DNA of 49,239 nucleotides from contig NZ_KQ969506.1 in assembly GCF_001578875.1 (NCBI RefSeq), forward strand, positions 147,589 to 196,827. Reading direction: 5' to 3'. Positions 10,695 to 20,375 of the stretch are shown here, one piece after another. Positions within the stretch are counted from its first letter, which is position 1. Every line of letters begins with the position of its first letter. Under the pieces are notes generated by a model. It searched no databases. It saw nothing but the letters and a program-made list of their open reading frames with translations, and had not been told where the DNA came from. The translations under genes were made by a program, and so were the position numbers. The stretch comes from Streptococcus sp. DD13 (GTDB lineage: Bacteria; Bacillota; Bacilli; Lactobacillales; Streptococcaceae).

Positions 10695-11384
10695 ATGGAA
10701 TTGACAAAATTATCAAAACGCCTAGAGACGGTAGCGCAGTTTGTACCGGATAAAGCGCGTCTTTTAGATGTAGGAAGTGACCACGCTTATTTACCGATTG
10801 CTCTTGTTCAAGCAGGCACAATTGATTTTGCAATTGCTGGAGAGGTCGTAACCGGTCCTTTTCAGTCTGCTATGAACAATGTAGTAGACAATCATTTGGA
10901 AGAGCAGATCCAGGTTCGTCTCGCCAATGGCTTAAAAGCCTTTGAGGAATCGGATGCCATTACCTGTATCACCATTGCAGGGATGGGAGGGCGGCTCATT
11001 GCAGATATCTTAGCAGAAGGAAAAGATAAACTGGCTCTGGTCGAAACGTTGGTTCTTCAGCCAAATAACCGTGAGGACGAACTTCGGTTGTGGCTGGTAG
11101 AACATGGTTTTTCCATCCAGGAGGAAGCTATATTGGAAGAAAACGGAAAAGTCTATGAGGTGCTATTTGCGACTCATGGAAGCCAGAAGCTAACCCCTCA
11201 AGAACTTCGTTTTGGGCCGAAACTAATGAAAGAAGCGACTCCTGTTTTCCAATCAAAATGGCAAAGAGAGTCGAATAAACTAGGTCAAGCTCTTGCCCAG
11301 ATTCCAAAGGAAAATCTGTCAGATCGGTCTGTGATTGAGGAGCGTTTAAGGATGATACAGGAGGTGCTCCATGCTAGCCAGTGA
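10695..11384 (+). CDS. trmK: tRNA (adenine-22-N1)-methyltransferase TrmK
   Basis: Methylates N1 of A22 in tRNA. The SAM-binding motif I is [12 protein letters not shown] at residues 23-34, and the family motif AGMGG lies near residue 97, followed by the LQPNNRE segment. The length of 229 residues is typical. It overlaps the next gene by 14 bases, the usual trmK-Nif3 gene pair in Firmicutes. Confidence 0.93.
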   Translation: MELTKLSKRLETVAQFVPDKARLLDVGSDHAYLPIALVQAGTIDFAIAGEVVTGPFQSAMNNVVDNHLEEQIQVRLANGLKAFEESDAITCITIAGMGGRLIADILAEGKDKLALVETLVLQPNNREDELRLWLVEHGFSIQEEAILEENGKVYEVLFATHGSQKLTPQELRFGPKLMKEATPVFQSKWQRESNKLGQALAQIPKENLSDRSVIEERLRMIQEVLHASQ

Positions 11385-12168
11385 ACTGATTGCACGATAT
11401 GAAGCTTTTTGTCCACAAGAGTTGTCTATGGAAGGAGATGTCTGCGGATGTCAGATCGGTCGTCTAGATAAGGAAGTAGACAAGGTGATGGTTGCCTTGG
11501 ATGTCCGTGAGCAGACAGTTCAAGAGGCGATTGAGAAAGGGGTACAACTCCTCATCGTCAAGCATGCCCCGATTTTTCGGCCCTTGAAAGATTTAGTGGC
11601 CAATCGTCCACAAAATCAAATTTATATTGATTTGATTCGACACGACATCGCAGTCTATGTCACTCATACCAATATTGATGTTGTGGAAGATGGTCTGAAT
11701 GATTGGTTTTGTCAGTTGTTAGGAATCGAACAAACGAAACCCTTGCACTTAACGGAAAGGGAACAAGGGATTGGACGGGTTGGTCAGGTGACTCCTCAAT
11801 CATTCAGTCAATTGGCCTGTAAGGTGAAAAATGTTTTTGGATTAGATAGCCTGCGTCTGGTTAGCTATGACCGGTCTGATCTCGATCGACTAATCGATCG
11901 GGTCGCTATTTGTGGTGGAAGTGGGCAGTCTTTTTATTCCGACGCGCTAGCGGCAGGTGCCCAAGTCTATATTACGGGAGATATTTATTATCATACAGCT
12001 CAGGAAATGCTAAGTGACGGGCTTTTAGCAATTGATCCCGGCCACCATATCGAAGTCTTGTTTATCCAAAAATTAGTTGAAAAATTACAAGAATGGAAAC
12101 AGGAAAACAATTGGTCGGTTGAGATTTTGGCTAGTCAAGCCACGACCAATCCTTTTTACCATATCTAA
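11371..12168 (+). CDS. Nif3-like dinuclear metal centre hexameric protein
   Basis: Member of the NIF3/DUF34 family, whose exact activity is unsettled (GTP cyclohydrolase-like folds and metal binding have been reported). The 265 residues carry the metal-ligand motifs KHAPIF near 64-69, THTNIDVV near 98-105, and the C-terminal GHHIEVLF. The start is set by a near-consensus AGGAGGTG inside the end of trmK. Confidence 0.88.
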   Translation: MLASELIARYEAFCPQELSMEGDVCGCQIGRLDKEVDKVMVALDVREQTVQEAIEKGVQLLIVKHAPIFRPLKDLVANRPQNQIYIDLIRHDIAVYVTHTNIDVVEDGLNDWFCQLLGIEQTKPLHLTEREQGIGRVGQVTPQSFSQLACKVKNVFGLDSLRLVSYDRSDLDRLIDRVAICGGSGQSFYSDALAAGAQVYITGDIYYHTAQEMLSDGLLAIDPGHHIEVLFIQKLVEKLQEWKQENNWSVEILASQATTNPFYHI

Positions 12169-12177
12169 GAGGTAGTG

Positions 12178-13284
12178 ATGAAAGTAGCCATTGTAGGAGC
12201 AGGGATCGTGGGCTCAACTGCAGCCTATTACCTTTCTAAGAAATCAGATGTTGATTTGACGGTATTTGACGCCGGTCAAGGACAAGCTACCAAGGCCGCT
12301 GCGGGAATTATTAGCCCTTGGTTTTCAAAACGTCGGAATAAGGCTTGGTACCGGTTAGCACGTCTGGGAGCCGATTTTTACCAAGACTTGATTTCCGACC
12401 TGACGGCCGAACAAATAACGACGGATTTTTACCAACAGACGGGGGTTTACCTCCTTAAGAAGGAGGAAGTAAAGTTAGAAGAACTCTATCAGCTAGCCTT
12501 ATCTAGAAGAGAAGAATCCCCTTTGATTGGCGAGTTGGCTATTTTGGACAAGGGACAAGTGTCCAAGCGATTTCCTGGGTTAGAGGGGTTTGACCACTTG
12601 CTGTATGCCTCTGGAGGAGCACGAGTAGAAGGATCTCTGTTGACAGAAACCCTCTTAAAAGCCAGTCAGGTCCAAGTCCACTCTGAACTTGTGTCCCTTG
12701 AAAGAGAAGGGTCTGGCTATCAGATTGCTGGCCAACATTTTGATTGCGTGATCCTTGCGACAGGAGCTTGGCTGGGTCAACTATTGACACCCCTTGGCTA
12801 TCAAGTAGATGTCCGCCCACAAAAAGGGCAGCTCCGAGATTATCAGTTTGAATTGGTAACGGATGACTATCCCGTCGTCATGCCTGAAGGGGAGTTCGAT
12901 TTGATTCCTTTTCGGAATGGGAAAATAAGTATGGGTGCGACTCACGAAAATGACATGGGATTTGACCTAACCGTTGATCACGCTTTGCTCCAACGAATGG
13001 AAGAGGAGGCATGCAGCTACTATCCAGAGCTTGCAAGAGCAGAGGTCCTAGGGGAACGCGTGGGAACCCGCGCCTATACGAGTGATTTTTCACCATTTTG
13101 GGGGGCTGTTCCAGATCAATCAGGTCTTTATGTCGCTAGTGGACTTGGATCGTCTGGTCTAACGACGGGTCCCCTGATTGGCTGGCATCTCGCGCAACTG
13201 GTAGCAGGAGGAGACTTGCTACTGGATCCTGCGGATTATCCTGTAGAAAGGTATATTCACTTGCGCGATTCGCATCTCATATAG
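12178..13284 (+). CDS. FAD-dependent amine/D-amino acid oxidase family protein
   Basis: An FAD oxidoreductase of the DAO fold. The dinucleotide motif VGAGIVGSTAAY is at residues 6-17, and the C-terminal FAD-contacting segment GLYVASGLGSSGLTTGP is present. The substrate is unknown; glycine or another amine is likely by family. I chose ATG at 12178 because AAGAGG at 12167-12172 gives 5-base spacing; a GTG one codon earlier is possible. It ends the trmK-Nif3 operon before a terminator. Confidence 0.85.
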   Translation: MKVAIVGAGIVGSTAAYYLSKKSDVDLTVFDAGQGQATKAAAGIISPWFSKRRNKAWYRLARLGADFYQDLISDLTAEQITTDFYQQTGVYLLKKEEVKLEELYQLALSRREESPLIGELAILDKGQVSKRFPGLEGFDHLLYASGGARVEGSLLTETLLKASQVQVHSELVSLEREGSGYQIAGQHFDCVILATGAWLGQLLTPLGYQVDVRPQKGQLRDYQFELVTDDYPVVMPEGEFDLIPFRNGKISMGATHENDMGFDLTVDHALLQRMEEEACSYYPELARAEVLGERVGTRAYTSDFSPFWGAVPDQSGLYVASGLGSSGLTTGPLIGWHLAQLVAGGDLLLDPADYPVERYIHLRDSHLI

Positions 13285-13291
13285 GCTTTAC

Positions 13292-13325
13292 GTCACCTTT
13301 TCTAAGGAAGAAGGTGACTTTTTTG
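13292..13325 (+). terminator. Intrinsic terminator between the FAD oxidoreductase and rmlA
   Basis: GTCACCTT at 13292-13299 pairs with AAGGTGAC at 13311-13318, followed by T at 13319-13324. It separates the housekeeping block from the polysaccharide locus. Confidence 0.88.
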
Positions 13326-13376
13326 TGCTGACATGATAAAATGATAAAGACAAATAAGTAGAGAGGTCTATTGACT

Positions 13377-14246
13377 ATGAAAGGTATTATTTTAGCAGGA
13401 GGATCAGGTACACGCCTATATCCTTTGACGCGTGCTGCCTCTAAACAGCTCATGCCCATTTACGATAAACCCATGATATACTATCCCTTGTCTACCCTCA
13501 TGTTAGCGGGGATTAAGGATATCTTGATTATCTCAACACCGCAAGATCTTCCACGCTTTGAAGATTTATTAGGGGATGGATCAGAGTTTGGGATTTCTCT
13601 CTCCTATGCTGAACAACCAAGTCCAGATGGCTTGGCTCAGGCTTTTATTATCGGTGAAGAGTTTATTGGCAAGGATAGCGTTGCTCTTATTTTGGGAGAC
13701 AATATCTATCATGGAAATGGCTTGACAGCGATGCTTCAACGGGCCGAAAGCAAGGAAAAGGGAGCGACTGTCTTTGGTTACCAAGTCAAGGATCCAGAAC
13801 GCTTCGGTGTGGTGGAGTTTGATGAAAACATGAATGCTATTTCTATCGAAGAAAAGCCAGAGCATCCAAAATCCAACTTTGCAGTGACCGGTCTTTATTT
13901 CTATGATAATGATGTGGTAGAAATCGCCAAAAACATCAAGCCAAGTCCTCGTGGGGAACTAGAAATCACAGATGTCAACAAGGCCTACTTAGAGCGTGGG
14001 GACCTGTCTGTTGAGCTTATGGGTCGTGGCTTTGCTTGGTTGGATACAGGGACGCATGAAAGTCTCTTGGAGGCGGCTCAATACATTGAAACCGTACAAC
14101 GCTTGCAAAATGTTCAGGTAGCAAATTTAGAAGAAATTGCTTACCGCATGGGGTACATCACCAAAGATCAGGTGCGAGAGCTAGCCCAACCCCTTAAGAA
14201 AAATGAATACGGGCAATACCTGCTTCGTTTGATTGGAGAAGCCTAA
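13377..14246 (+). CDS. rmlA: Glucose-1-phosphate thymidylyltransferase RmlA
   Basis: First step of dTDP-L-rhamnose synthesis, joining glucose-1-phosphate and dTTP. The N-terminal nucleotidyltransferase motif [13 protein letters not shown] is at residues 6-18, followed by QLMPIYDKP, and the 289-residue length is normal. Homologues begin MKGIILAGG, which supports ATG 13377. A TTG two codons upstream (13371) sits closer to the GAGAGG ribosome site and cannot be ruled out. The last base of the stop overlaps the rmlC start. Confidence 0.96.
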   Translation: MKGIILAGGSGTRLYPLTRAASKQLMPIYDKPMIYYPLSTLMLAGIKDILIISTPQDLPRFEDLLGDGSEFGISLSYAEQPSPDGLAQAFIIGEEFIGKDSVALILGDNIYHGNGLTAMLQRAESKEKGATVFGYQVKDPERFGVVEFDENMNAISIEEKPEHPKSNFAVTGLYFYDNDVVEIAKNIKPSPRGELEITDVNKAYLERGDLSVELMGRGFAWLDTGTHESLLEAAQYIETVQRLQNVQVANLEEIAYRMGYITKDQVRELAQPLKKNEYGQYLLRLIGEA

Positions 14247-14839
14247 TGACAGATAACTTTTTTGGTAAAACCCTGCAAGCCAAGGCTATTGAGGCCATTC
14301 CTGGGATGTTAGAATTTGATATTCCTGTTCATGGAGATAACCGTGGTTGGTTCAAGGAAAATTTCCAAAAGGAAAAAATGCTTCCTCTGGGATTTCCTGA
14401 AAGCTTCTTTGCGGAAGGCAAGTTGCAAAACAACGTGTCTTTTTCACGGAAAAATGTTTTGCGTGGCCTTCATGCGGAGCCTTGGGACAAGTACATCTCC
14501 GTTGCGGATGAAGGGAAGGTTCTGGGGTCTTGGGTTGACCTCCGTGAAGGGGAAACCTTCGGAAATGTTTACCAGACCGTGATTGATGCTTCCAAGGGTA
14601 TTTTCGTCCCTCGCGGTGTCGCGAATGGTTTTCAAGTCTTGTCTGATAAGGTGTCTTATAGCTACTTGGTCAATGACTACTGGGCTCTAGAGCTCAAGCC
14701 AAAATACGCTTTCGTCAACTATGCTGACCCAAGCCTAGGCATCCAGTGGGAAAACCTAGCAGAAGCAGAAGTCTCAGAAGCAGACAAGAACCATCCTTTA
14801 CTCAAAGACGTCAAACCCCTAAAAGCAGAAGATTTGTAA
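14246..14839 (+). CDS. rmlC: dTDP-4-dehydrorhamnose 3,5-epimerase RmlC
   Basis: Third step of dTDP-L-rhamnose synthesis. A cupin-type epimerase of 197 residues with the RGLHAEPWDKY active-site segment containing the catalytic His, VDLREGETFG, and the PRGVANGFQ segment. It directly follows rmlA. Codon use looks like that of highly expressed genes. The next gene, rmlB, is separated by an unusual 291-base hairpin-rich gap. Confidence 0.96.
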   Translation: MTDNFFGKTLQAKAIEAIPGMLEFDIPVHGDNRGWFKENFQKEKMLPLGFPESFFAEGKLQNNVSFSRKNVLRGLHAEPWDKYISVADEGKVLGSWVDLREGETFGNVYQTVIDASKGIFVPRGVANGFQVLSDKVSYSYLVNDYWALELKPKYAFVNYADPSLGIQWENLAEAEVSEADKNHPLLKDVKPLKAEDL

Positions 14840-14849
14840 AAATGTTGCT

Positions 14850-15096
14850 CTTAAAACAATCAAGAACATCATTATGTAGTTTTTAGCTTTGCTATAAACG
14901 AGCGAAGCGAGCTATATGCTTAGCTTTCCGCCGTGAGAAAAGCACCTGAACTATTTTGTTTCAGGTGCTCGGAAGTTTTGAGACATTGGGCTCAAAACTT
15001 AGTCATGGAACTTCCTGGATTTCTGAAATCATCCACTGGATAATTTCACCTAACTTCCGTACTCACCTAAGGAAAGCTAAAAAAGATTGATTTAAG
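14850..15096. repeat. Hairpin-rich insertion between rmlC and rmlB
   Basis: This stretch fills the 291-base gap inside the rml operon. It is built of nested inverted repeats: an outer pair 14850-14861 with 15085-15096 (11 of 12 match), a middle pair 14920-14929 with 15071-15080 (TTAGCTTTCC, perfect), and CGGAAGTT at 14970-14977 with 15052-15059. Inside are local hairpins 14941-14950/14960-14969 (AGCACCTGAA), 14973-14982/14991-15000 (AAGTTTTGAG) and 15025-15034/15038-15047. It resembles a small non-autonomous repeat element. I see no second copy in the window. Confidence 0.65.
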
Positions 15097-15112
15097 AAAC
15101 AATCAACACTAA

Positions 15113-16177
<1,065 letters not shown>

Positions 16178-16202
16178 ATCAGGGAAGAAGAATTCCAAAC
16201 AG

Positions 16203-16229
16203 AAAAAGCAGAAGGGTTCTGCTTTTTTT
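16203..16229 (+). terminator. Intrinsic terminator after rmlB
   Basis: AAAAAGCAGAA at 16203-16213 pairs perfectly with TTCTGCTTTTT at 16217-16227, with a T tract to 16229. It ends the rmlACB unit. Confidence 0.88.
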
Positions 16230-16231
16230 GG

Positions 16232-16237
16232 TATAAT
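16232..16237 (+). promoter_or_regulatory. Promoter of rmlD
   Basis: TATAAT directly follows the T tract of the rmlB terminator, so terminator and promoter are fused. The -35 region would fall inside the terminator stem and no good -35 match is seen. Confidence 0.65.
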
Positions 16238-16267
16238 GAGTAGGAACAAACTTATGAGGTGAAGGAT

Positions 16268-17119
16268 ATGATTTTAATTACTGGAGCCAATGGACAATTG
16301 GGAACCGAGTTGCGCCATCTTTTAGACGAGCGTATGGAGGAGTACGTTGCAGTAGATGTAGCGGAGATGGATATCACAGATAGCGCTAAGGTAGAAGCTG
16401 TATTTGCTGAAGTGAAGCCAAGTTTGGTCTATCATTGTGCTGCCTACACGGCTGTAGATGCAGCTGAGGATGAAGGGAAGGAACTGGACTATGCGATCAA
16501 TGTAACAGGGACTGAAAATGTAGCCAAAGCTGCCGCTGCTCATGATGCCACCTTGGTTTATATCTCGACGGACTATGTCTTTGATGGGGAAAAACCCGTC
16601 GGACAAGAGTGGGAGGTCGATGATCAACCAGACCCACAAACTGAGTATGGCCGCACCAAGCGGATGGGTGAGGAATTAGTCGAAAAGTACAGCAAGCATT
16701 TTTATATCATCCGAACAGCCTGGGTATTTGGAAACTATGGAAAAAACTTTGTTTTCACCATGCAAAATCTTGCTAAAAACCATAAGACTTTGACAGTCGT
16801 CAATGACCAGCATGGCCGTCCAACATGGACACGGACTTTAGCGGAGTTCATGACCTATTTGGCTGAAAACCGCAAAGACTACGGCTATTATCACCTGTCC
16901 AATGATGCGACGGAGGATACGACTTGGTATGACTTCGCGGTGGAAATTCTTAAGGATACAGATGTAGAAGTCACACCAGTTGATTCGAGCCAATTCCCGG
17001 CTAAGGCCAAACGTCCACTTAACTCTACCATGAGTTTAGCCAAGGCCAAGGCGACAGGGTTTGTCATTCCGACCTGGAAAGAGGCTCTGAAAGAGTTTTA
17101 TAAACAAGAAGTGAAGTAG
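16268..17119 (+). CDS. rmlD: dTDP-4-dehydrorhamnose reductase RmlD
   Basis: Last step of dTDP-L-rhamnose synthesis (GacA in group A streptococci). SDR motifs ITGANGQLGTELR at the N-terminus, YISTDYVFDG, and YGRTK (YxxxK). I chose ATG 16268 because homologues begin MILITGANGQLG and GAGG at 16256-16259 is well spaced; a GTG at 16259 lies inside that ribosome site. As in the group A carbohydrate locus, rmlD stands directly before the RgpA/GacB-type gene. Confidence 0.96.
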   Translation: MILITGANGQLGTELRHLLDERMEEYVAVDVAEMDITDSAKVEAVFAEVKPSLVYHCAAYTAVDAAEDEGKELDYAINVTGTENVAKAAAAHDATLVYISTDYVFDGEKPVGQEWEVDDQPDPQTEYGRTKRMGEELVEKYSKHFYIIRTAWVFGNYGKNFVFTMQNLAKNHKTLTVVNDQHGRPTWTRTLAEFMTYLAENRKDYGYYHLSNDATEDTTWYDFAVEILKDTDVEVTPVDSSQFPAKAKRPLNSTMSLAKAKATGFVIPTWKEALKEFYKQEVK

Positions 17120-17126
17120 GAAGAGG

Positions 17127-17147
17127 AGGCGATTTTCTCGCCTTTTT
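17127..17147 (+). terminator. Intrinsic terminator after rmlD
   Basis: AGGCGA at 17127-17132 pairs with TCGCCT at 17138-17143 and is followed by T. The stem is short. Confidence 0.7.
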
Positions 17148-17172
17148 CTATGTTTGAGTATCAAAAATATGG

Positions 17173-17178
17173 TATAAT
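17173..17178 (+). promoter_or_regulatory. Extended -10 promoter of the glycosyltransferase operon
   Basis: TATAAT preceded by ATGG (TGG at 17170-17172), about 34 bases before rgpA. The -35 is weak. From here the genes to 33210 run with overlaps or short gaps, so this is probably the promoter of a 16-kb operon. Confidence 0.7.
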
Positions 17179-17211
17179 AAAAAAAGTATACTTATTTAGA
17201 ATGGCTAGGAT

Positions 17212-18366
17212 ATGAAACACGTTTTTATCATCGGAAGCAGAGGGCTTCCTGCACACTACGGAGGGTTTGAGACCTTTGTGCAGGCCTTGGTTTCCCACCA
17301 GCAATCTGAAAACATTCGCTACCATGTCGCTTGTTTATCTGATCACACCCATGGAGAACATCGGGAGTTTTTGGGGGCAGATTGTTTTACAATCAATCCA
17401 CCTAAAATTGGTCCAGCCCGGGTGATCGCCTATGATTGGATGGCCATTCGTTATGCTTTGAAATTCATCCAAAAAGAGGGGATAGAGAATCCGATTTTTT
17501 ATATTTTGGGGAATACCATCGGAGCCTTTATTGGCCCCCTAGCTAAAAAAATCCACCGCGTCGGAGGTCAGCTCTATGTGAACCCAGATGGATTAGAGTG
17601 GAAACGTTCTAAATGGTCCAAGCCAGTTCAACTTTACCTCAAATATTCTGAAAAAGTGATGAGCAAAAAAGCGGACTTGATTGTGGCGGATAATCGTGGG
17701 ATCGAATCTTACTTCCATGCGCACTATCCTTGGTCTAGAACGACCTATGTAGCGTATGGGACAGATACAACACCGTCTAGCCTAAAGCCTCAGGATACCA
17801 AAGTGCGCGATTTGTTTTCTCGATGGGACATCCAGGAAAAGGAGTATTATCTGGTTGTCGGTCGCTTTGTCCCAGAAAACAATTACGAGACAGTGATTCG
17901 AGAGTTTAGGAATACCAAGACCAAACGGCCCTTGGTCTTGATTTGCAATCAGGAAGGAAATGCCTACTTTGAAACCCTTCGTGAACGAACAGCTTTTGAC
18001 CAAGATGATCGCATTCGCTTTATCGGGACGGTTTACGATCAGGACTTACTGAAGTACATTCGCCAAGAAGCCTTCGCTTACCTCCATGGCCATGAAGTGG
18101 GAGGGACCAATCCAGGTCTTCTTGAAGCCCTGGCTCATACCGATGTCAACCTTGTCTTGGATGTAGAGTTTAATCGACAAGTGGCTCAAGATACGGTCTT
18201 TTATTGGACCAAAGAAGAAGGGCAGTTAAGGGAGTTGATCCAGGAACTAGATCAGAAAAAGGATTTTCAAGCGCTTGGTCAAAAGGCTCGAGCACAGATT
18301 CAACGCTTGTATACTTGGCCCTCTATCGTTCAACAGTACGAGGAATTGTTTTTGAATGAAAGTTAA
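17212..18366 (+). CDS. rgpA: Beta-1,4-rhamnosyltransferase RgpA/GacB family
   Basis: Adds the first rhamnose to the GlcNAc-diphosphate-undecaprenol primer of the rhamnan, at the cytoplasmic membrane face. The 384 residues match GacB/RgpA in length and motif order: FIIGSRGLPAHYGGFETFV, DCFTINPPKIGPARVIAYD, VNPDGLEWKRSKW, VGRFVPENNYE and HGHEVGGTNPGLLEAL. It is a DUF1972 plus GT4 protein. The place after rmlD and before rgpB is the same as in rhamnan loci of S. pyogenes and S. mutans. Confidence 0.9.
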   Translation: MKHVFIIGSRGLPAHYGGFETFVQALVSHQQSENIRYHVACLSDHTHGEHREFLGADCFTINPPKIGPARVIAYDWMAIRYALKFIQKEGIENPIFYILGNTIGAFIGPLAKKIHRVGGQLYVNPDGLEWKRSKWSKPVQLYLKYSEKVMSKKADLIVADNRGIESYFHAHYPWSRTTYVAYGTDTTPSSLKPQDTKVRDLFSRWDIQEKEYYLVVGRFVPENNYETVIREFRNTKTKRPLVLICNQEGNAYFETLRERTAFDQDDRIRFIGTVYDQDLLKYIRQEAFAYLHGHEVGGTNPGLLEALAHTDVNLVLDVEFNRQVAQDTVFYWTKEEGQLRELIQELDQKKDFQALGQKARAQIQRLYTWPSIVQQYEELFLNES

Positions 18367-19303
18367 TATTTTAATGTCCACCTACAATGGGGAACGATTT
18401 TTGGTAGAGCAACTGGACAGTATCCGAAACCAAACCTATACGGACTGGACCTTGTGGATTCGAGACGATGGCTCGACAGATGGCACACGAACAATCATCC
18501 AAGACTATACACAGTTGGATAGTCGTATTCATTGGATGAACCCCGATGATCGTCAAAATTTAGGGGTCATTGGAAGCTTTTATGCACTGGTGAAGGCAGA
18601 AGTAGCGGATGTCTATTTCTTTTCGGATCAAGACGATGTCTGGTTGCCGGAAAAAATCGAGAAACAAGTCGCTGTTTTTGCCAAGGCGGATGCTCAAGTG
18701 CCCCTCATGGTCTATATGGATTTAAAGGTCGTAGATCAGGAGTTGACGGTTGTAAACGAGAGCATGATCCGATCTCAATCCCATCATGCCAATACACAAT
18801 TGATCCAAGAGTTGACAGAAAACTCGGTGACAGGTGGTGTAGCGGGGATCAATCATGCCCTAGCTCGACTTTGGAATCGCACCGATCGCATCATCATGCA
18901 TGACTGGTATTTGGCTCTTCTAGCCACGAGTTTTGGGCAGTTAGTCTATATCGATGAGCCGGGAGAACTATACCGACAACATGCCAATAATGTACTGGGG
19001 GCTCGGACCTTAGACAAGCGATTTAAACTGCTAAGAGAAGGTCCGAGAAAGATTTTTACCAGATATTGGAAACTGATTCATGATTCCCAAGACCAGGCTC
19101 GAAATATTCTCGAACTAAAGGGAGCCTCTCTTTCAAAAGATAAGAGAGACTTGCTAGAGCAATTTATTGATATTGACCAACAAGGTTTTTTTGAACGATG
19201 GAAGAGGATTGTCCGCAACGGCTATCGAAAGAATCAATGGAAACATATCCTCGTGTTTCGGACTCTTCTGTTAACAAATTTATATAATGAGAGAAAAAAA
19301 TGA
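18356..19303 (+). CDS. rgpB: Rhamnosyltransferase RgpB/GacC family
   Basis: GT2 transferase that extends the rhamnan after RgpA. The 315 residues show MKVNILMSTYNG, RDDGSTDGT, FFSDQDDVWLPEK and the family-typical MIRSQSHHANTQLIQELTE, split here as SQSHHANT and ELTENSVTGG, then HDWYLALL. These agree well with GacC/RgpB. Its start overlaps rgpA by 11 bases and its stop overlaps the next gene by 4. Confidence 0.88.
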   Translation: MKVNILMSTYNGERFLVEQLDSIRNQTYTDWTLWIRDDGSTDGTRTIIQDYTQLDSRIHWMNPDDRQNLGVIGSFYALVKAEVADVYFFSDQDDVWLPEKIEKQVAVFAKADAQVPLMVYMDLKVVDQELTVVNESMIRSQSHHANTQLIQELTENSVTGGVAGINHALARLWNRTDRIIMHDWYLALLATSFGQLVYIDEPGELYRQHANNVLGARTLDKRFKLLREGPRKIFTRYWKLIHDSQDQARNILELKGASLSKDKRDLLEQFIDIDQQGFFERWKRIVRNGYRKNQWKHILVFRTLLLTNLYNERKK

Positions 19304-20028
19304 AAAGAGTATTACTGATTATTCCGGCCTATAATGAGGAAGGCAGCATTCAGAAAACGGTGTCCATGATCGAGCAATACAAACATGCCACGGACTTACC
19401 TTTTGTTTTAGATTATATTGTCATCAATGACGGTTCGACAGATGCGACTCCTCAGATTCTAGACCGTGAGGGGATTCCTCACATTGACCTTGTTCAAAAT
19501 TTGGGCATTGGTGGTGGTGTCCAAACGGGCTATCTTTACGCGAATCGTCAAGGATACGATGTGGCTGTTCAATTTGATGGAGATGGCCAACATGATATTG
19601 CGAGTATCGAGGATGTCGTTGGTCCAGTTTTGACGGAAGAGGCTGATTTTACCATTGGTTCTCGCTTTATCGATAAGTCCAAGGAAAATTTCCAATCAAC
19701 CTTTATGAGACGGGTCGGGATTAACTTAATTTCTTTTGCGATTCGATTGGTCACTAGAAAGAAAATCTATGATACAACGAGTGGCTATCGGGCAGCCAAT
19801 GCGCGTGTCATTGCGTATTTTTCAAAACGCTACCCTGTTGCTTATCCAGAACCAGAATCCATTGTTCGACTCTTGAAAAAAGGGTACAAGGTGAAGGAAG
19901 TTCCGGCCAATATGTTTGAACGAGAAGAAGGCGTATCCAGTATTCGGGCCTTTAAGTCGGTAACCTATATGATTGATGTGTTGACATCTATCCTAATCGC
20001 TGGGTTTATGAAGGAGAGCGACTCATGA
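19300..20028 (+). CDS. GacI-like polyprenyl-phosphate glycosyltransferase
   Basis: GT2 of the dolichol-phosphate-sugar synthase type, 242 residues, with IPAYNEEGSI, VINDGSTDAT, VQFDGDGQHD and TSGYRAANARV. It probably makes an undecaprenyl-phosphate-linked sugar, as GacI does for GlcNAc in the group A carbohydrate. The sugar cannot be read from sequence. The next gene is a GacJ-like small membrane protein, which supports this role. It overlaps both neighbours by 4 bases. Confidence 0.82.
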   Translation: MKRVLLIIPAYNEEGSIQKTVSMIEQYKHATDLPFVLDYIVINDGSTDATPQILDREGIPHIDLVQNLGIGGGVQTGYLYANRQGYDVAVQFDGDGQHDIASIEDVVGPVLTEEADFTIGSRFIDKSKENFQSTFMRRVGINLISFAIRLVTRKKIYDTTSGYRAANARVIAYFSKRYPVAYPEPESIVRLLKKGYKVKEVPANMFEREEGVSSIRAFKSVTYMIDVLTSILIAGFMKESDS

Positions 20029-20375
20029 GTCTATTTTTACAAATTGAAATGTTTGTCTTAGCCATCTTGATCTTGTATGCGATCATCCGGATGGTCAACA
20101 ATCGGTCATTTTCTGTTAGAAGAGCGACTCCATGGTTGGTGATTGGTTTGATACTAGTCTTTATCAGTCTCTTTCCGCAGGTTGTCTCTTGGCTTGCTCA
20201 TAGGGCTGGCTTCGCCTTGACCATGAACTTTTTGCTCTTTGCGGCAGTCTTGTTTTTATTTGTTCTAGAGATTTTTGATACCAGTAGTAGTAGTCGAAAA
20301 GAAGAACAAATCAAGCAGTTGATTCAAGAAGTCTCTCTCTTGAAGAAAGAAATTGAGGAAAAGACATCTAAATGA
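20025..20375 (+). CDS. DUF2304 small membrane protein, GacJ-like
   Basis: 116 residues with three hydrophobic segments (about 5-22, 37-54 and 65-86) and a charged, coiled-coil-like tail (KEEQIKQLIQEVSLLKKEIEE). GacJ, of the same size and place beside GacI, is known to bind and stimulate that enzyme. I infer the same here. Overlaps of 4 bases on both sides mean tight coupling. Confidence 0.78.
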   Translation: MSLFLQIEMFVLAILILYAIIRMVNNRSFSVRRATPWLVIGLILVFISLFPQVVSWLAHRAGFALTMNFLLFAAVLFLFVLEIFDTSSSSRKEEQIKQLIQEVSLLKKEIEEKTSK

